From Actinomycetes bacterium (GTDB taxonomy: Bacteria; Actinomycetota; Acidimicrobiia; Spongiisociales; UBA5794), in assembly GCA_024275815.1 (NCBI GenBank), contig JAJRYI010000434.1, positions 1 to 8,978 of the forward strand: DNA of 8,978 nt, given 5' to 3'. The notes below the pieces were generated by a model, which saw only the letters and a program-made list of their open reading frames with translations, searched no databases and was not told the origin of the DNA. The position numbers and the translations under genes are program-made. Below are positions 6,890 to 8,978 of this stretch, one piece after another (the first letter of the stretch is position 1; every line of letters starts with the position of its first letter).

Positions 6890-6912
6890 CGCCGCAGGGA
6901 TCGCAGGTGCGA

Positions 6913-7938
6913 ATGTCGACGAAGAGTGACGCGAGTCGGGCAAGGTTGGGCCATCGCGCCGTGCTGTCGCTTGGTGCGCTCGGGATCGTGTACGGCGACA
7001 TCGGTACCAGTCCGCTCTATGCACTGCGCGAGTCGTTCGAGACCCGTGGGCTCGCTGTGATGGAGGAGAACATCCTCGGAGTGCTCTCCATCGTGTTCTG
7101 GTCGCTCCTCATCGTGATCTCGGTGAAGTACCTCACGGTCGTTATGCGCGCCGACAACGACGGTGAAGGCGGCATCCTCGCGTTGACCGCCCTCATCGTG
7201 CCGAACCGCACGCGCCCGGGACGGCGACGCTGGCTCCTGATCATGGTCGGACTCTTCGGCACGGCCCTCCTCTACGGGGATGGGATGATCACCCCTGCGA
7301 TCTCCGTCCTCTCTGCGGTCGAAGGTATCGGGGTCGCAACTCCGGTGCTGTCTTCCTACGTCGTCCCGATCGCGGTCGTGATCCTCATCGCGTTGTTCAT
7401 GATCCAACGCCACGGGACCGGCGCGGTGGGGAGGGTGTTCGGCCCGATGATGATCGTGTGGTTCTCGACGCTCGCGTTGCTCGGTCTGCCCCACATCGTG
7501 GACAATCTCGGAGTGCTCGCAGCGATCAACCCGTGGCACGGCGTCATGTTCTTCATCAACAACGGGTGGGATGCGTTCCTGACGCTCGGCTCCGTGTTCC
7601 TCGTCGTGACCGGGAGCGAGGCGCTGTACGCGGACATGGGGCACTTCGGCAAGGCACCGATCGAGGCGTCGTGGTACCTGATCGTGCTGCCCGCTCTGGT
7701 ACTGGTCTACTTCGGGCAGGGAGCGTTCCTGCTCGGCTCGCCGGAGGGGATCTCCAACCCGTTCTATCTGATGGCTCCGAGTTGGGCAGTATGGCCACTC
7801 GTGATCGTTGCTACTGCCGCGACGATCATCGCGTCCCAGGCACTGATCTCCGGAGCGTTCTCCCTGACGATGCAGGCCGTCCAGCTTGGCTACCTCCCGC
7901 GGTTGAGGATCTTCCACACGTCCGAGTCGGCCTCGTGA
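6913..7938 (+). CDS. kup: Kup N-terminal fragment (341 residues, ends at the in-frame TGA)
   Basis: This is the part translated if the TGA at 7936-7938 terminates. It carries about eight of the twelve expected membrane helices, including the first helix with YGDIGTSPLY (Asp29) and the acidic residues of SAVEG and GSEALYADMGHFG, and ends HTSESAS in the cytoplasmic loop after helix 8. On a LeuT-like fold the second inverted repeat would be incomplete, so this fragment alone is not expected to transport K+. The ribosome binding site is modest (AGGTG at 6905-6909, 3 nt before ATG). Confidence 0.8.
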   Translation: MSTKSDASRARLGHRAVLSLGALGIVYGDIGTSPLYALRESFETRGLAVMEENILGVLSIVFWSLLIVISVKYLTVVMRADNDGEGGILALTALIVPNRTRPGRRRWLLIMVGLFGTALLYGDGMITPAISVLSAVEGIGVATPVLSSYVVPIAVVILIALFMIQRHGTGAVGRVFGPMMIVWFSTLALLGLPHIVDNLGVLAAINPWHGVMFFINNGWDAFLTLGSVFLVVTGSEALYADMGHFGKAPIEASWYLIVLPALVLVYFGQGAFLLGSPEGISNPFYLMAPSWAVWPLVIVATAATIIASQALISGAFSLTMQAVQLGYLPRLRIFHTSESAS

Positions 7939-7941
7939 CAG

Positions 7942-8802
7942 GTGTACATCCCCGCGATGAACTGGACGTTGATGGTCGCAGCAGTGGGCCTCGTCATCGG
8001 TTTCGGTTCCTCGAGTGCTCTGGCGGCTGCCTACGGCGTTGCAGTCGCCACGACGATGGTGATCACGACGCTGCTTATCTACGTCGTGATGCGCGAACGG
8101 TGGAAGTGGACGGGAGCGCTTGCGATGTCGGTCGCCGGTGGTTTCCTGATCGTCGACCTCGCGTACTTCGGTGCCAACCTGTTCAAGATCCCCGACGGGG
8201 GCTGGTTCCCGCTCGTCATCGGTCTGTCGATCTTCACGCTGATCACGACGTGGAAGAAGGGCCGCCAGCTACTTCTGATACGGCTGCGCAGCGACGAGTT
8301 GTCGATGGAACGATTCGCCGCCTCTGTCTCGAAGACGGATCCGATCCGGGTACCGGGTACCGCTGTGTACATGTTCTCGCAGGTCGGGATGACACCCCCG
8401 GCACTGTTGGCGAATCTCCGTCACAACGAGGTACTCCACGAGCGGGTCATCGTGCTGTCGGTCGCTACAGCCGATGTGCCGCGCGTTCACGGAGCTCAGC
8501 GCGCCGAGGTCACCGATCTCGGCTCCGGGTTCTACCAGGTGGTCCTGCGGTACGGCTTCATGGAGGAACCCGACGTTCCGGCTGCACTCACCAACATCAC
8601 CCGGCAGGGCTTTGGAGTAGATCCCGACGAGACGGTGTACGTCCTGGGCAGGGAGACCGTGCTTGCAACGGACCTCCCCGGGATGGCCATGTGGCGGGAG
8701 AAGCTGTTCGCCTTGATGGCTCGCAACGCCATGAACGCGGCCCGTTACTACCGCCTACCGACCGACCGCACCCTCGAGATCGGCGTCAACGTCGAGATAT
8801 AG
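7942..8802 (+). CDS. kup: Kup C-terminal fragment (286 residues), same frame as the N-terminal part
   Basis: GTG 7942, one codon after the in-frame TGA, could nominally start this open stretch, with ATG 7957 as an alternative. No Shine-Dalgarno is visible before either, so independent translation is doubtful. It contains the last four membrane helices (from NWTLMVAAVGLVIGFGSSSALAAAYGVAVATTMV through GGWFPLVIGLSIFTLITTW) and the cytoplasmic Kup C-terminal domain (RFAASVSKTDPIRVPGTAVYMF, then GFMEEPDVPAAL, then VYVLGRETVLA). All of it is family-typical, which argues that the interruption is recent or artificial. It ends with TAG at 8800-8802, whose last base is the first base of the downstream hairpin. 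Confidence 0.7.
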   Translation: MYIPAMNWTLMVAAVGLVIGFGSSSALAAAYGVAVATTMVITTLLIYVVMRERWKWTGALAMSVAGGFLIVDLAYFGANLFKIPDGGWFPLVIGLSIFTLITTWKKGRQLLLIRLRSDELSMERFAASVSKTDPIRVPGTAVYMFSQVGMTPPALLANLRHNEVLHERVIVLSVATADVPRVHGAQRAEVTDLGSGFYQVVLRYGFMEEPDVPAALTNITRQGFGVDPDETVYVLGRETVLATDLPGMAMWREKLFALMARNAMNAARYYRLPTDRTLEIGVNVEI

Positions 8803-8836
8803 AGGAAGTTCACAGCTGACAGCTGTGAACTTCCTC
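8802..8836. terminator. Bidirectional hairpin between kup and the convergent downstream gene
   Basis: GAGGAAGTTCACAGCT at 8802-8817 pairs perfectly with AGCTGTGAACTTCCTC at 8821-8836, a 16-bp stem with a 3-nt GAC loop. The left arm begins on the last base of the kup TAG. The right arm ends inside the stop codon (8837-8835) of the minus-strand gene. No T-tract follows on either strand. The placement is that of a shared terminator for two convergent genes. Confidence 0.8.
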
Positions 8837-8978
8837 ACACATCCACAGCGTCGAACGACGCCAGGATCACGTCGAGAGCGTCGAGGTCTGCTTCCGTGAC
8901 GATCTGGATCTGGACGAGAACGGCGAACATGCTGTTGTTCGGGTACGCCTCGAGGACGAGGAGTGCAGTGTTCGTGCC
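8835..8978 (-). CDS. C-terminal end of an unidentified protein, cut at window end
   Basis: On the minus strand a frame is open from the window edge to TGA at 8837-8835, giving 47 residues that end in EAYPNNSMFAVLVQ, then IQIVTEADLDALDVILASFDAVDV. Composition and third-base usage look like real coding sequence, and the stop falls exactly where the shared hairpin ends. The ending, a beta-strand followed by an amphipathic helix with LDxILASF, is reminiscent of the C-terminus of small secreted or lipoprotein domains in actinobacteria, but I do not recognise the family. The start and any signal peptide lie beyond the window. It is convergent with kup. Confidence 0.6.
   Translation of the reverse strand, partial: GTNTALLVLEAYPNNSMFAVLVQIQIVTEADLDALDVILASFDAVDV

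Larger units (their letters stand above)
6913..8802 (+). pseudogene. kup: Kup-family potassium transporter gene interrupted by one in-frame TGA
   Basis: Read through TGA 7936-7938, this frame encodes a full-length Kup protein (KUP/HAK/KT family, proton-coupled K+ uptake in the cytoplasmic membrane) of about 629 residues, near the usual 620-630. The start is ATG 6913 (MSTKSDASRARLGHRAV...). The hallmark GIVYGDIGTSPLYALRE is at about 25-41, followed by YGDGMITPAISVLSAVEG, VTGSEALYADMGHFGKAP, YFGQGAFLL and LGYLPRLRIFHTSE. After the stop come QVYIPAMNW, GFGSSSALAAAYGVAVA and the cytoplasmic C-terminal domain ending MNAARYYRLPTDRTLEIGVNVEI. Family members have Gly just before Q(I/V)YIP, so the TGA probably replaces a GGA codon by one base change. 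Frame and length are otherwise intact. It may be a recent nonsense mutation, a sequencing or assembly error, or a readthrough gene. Other genes here use TGA as a true stop. An upstream ATG at 6823 adds 30 residues that do not look like Kup. Confidence 0.85.

Noticed and set aside
6798..6912. Cyclic-di-AMP (ydaO-type) riboswitch upstream of kup
   Set aside because: The leader is at most about 115 nt and I could not find the conserved ydaO core segments; only a simple hairpin is present.
6823..6912. Upstream in-frame ATG at 6823 as the kup start
   Set aside because: The extra 30 residues are Arg/Pro-rich and unlike Kup N-termini, no ribosome binding site stands out, and this start would lie inside the divergent promoter region.
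6385..7917. Long minus-strand open frame across the deaminase 5' half, the divergent control region and kup (510 codons)
   Set aside because: It overlaps two recognised genes in other frames and is extremely rich in Arg, His, Asp and Glu, the usual signature of a non-coding high-GC shadow frame.
7936..7938. TGA read as glycine (alternative genetic code as in Gracilibacteria/SR1)
   Set aside because: Tempting because the missing residue is Gly, but TGA is the natural terminator of the ammonia-lyase, binding protein, ATPase, first permease, deaminase and the right-edge gene. The genome style is also high-GC and unlike those lineages.
7936..7980. Selenocysteine at the kup TGA
   Set aside because: The family residue there is Gly, not Cys. 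The only small fold just downstream (CATC...GATG) lacks the loop and position of a bacterial SECIS element.
7458..8819. Plus-strand 453-codon open frame running across the kup interruption in another frame
   Set aside because: The product is Arg-rich with no membrane segments or family motifs. The Kup reading is in frame 1 on both sides of the TGA, so this is a shadow frame and there is no frameshift.

Overview
This is a high-GC window, roughly 60% G+C by eye. Its gene style suggests a free-living, probably aerobic actinobacterium-like bacterium. The clues are a lipoprotein with an Ala-rich lipobox followed by a Ser/Gly/Asp/Glu/Thr linker, a GTG start, ATGA gene overlaps, a TAGAGT-type -10 box and hairpins without U-tracts. 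An Acidimicrobiia-type lineage is a guess from style only. I see no mobile element, CRISPR array, rRNA or tRNA. No gene-free stretch exceeds about 140 bases.

Layout, left to right. (1) 1-435 (+) is the C-terminal part of a PLP-dependent diaminopropionate ammonia-lyase (DpaL/YgeX type), cut by the window edge. (2) 578-5401 (+) is a complete ABC importer of the BMP/PnrA class: a lipoprotein substrate-binding protein, a strong hairpin, a double-domain ATPase, and two permeases. The last three genes are coupled by 4-base ATGA overlaps. (3) 5433-6797 (-) is an amidohydrolase of the 8-oxoguanine deaminase type, convergent with the importer. (4) 6913-8802 (+) is a Kup-family potassium transporter, divergent from the deaminase and split in frame by one TGA at 7936-7938. 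(5) 8835-8978 (-) is the C-terminal end of a further gene entering from the right, convergent with kup. A perfect 16-bp hairpin bridges the two stop codons.

How the genes fit together. BMP-class importers with this architecture are known to take up nucleosides or related compounds. 8-oxoguanine deaminase makes uric acid. DpaL/YgeX belongs to the E. coli-type ygeX/ygeY/ygeW/ygfK/ssnA/hyuA cluster linked to oxygen-independent urate breakdown. Regions 1-3 therefore read as a purine import and catabolism locus: import, deamination to urate, and a late ammonia-lyase step. That pathway is an inference from co-location and would be tested by the genes left of base 1. The Kup region looks like separate housekeeping sequence. 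Its interruption by one stop codon in otherwise fully conserved coding sequence is the clearest anomaly in the window.
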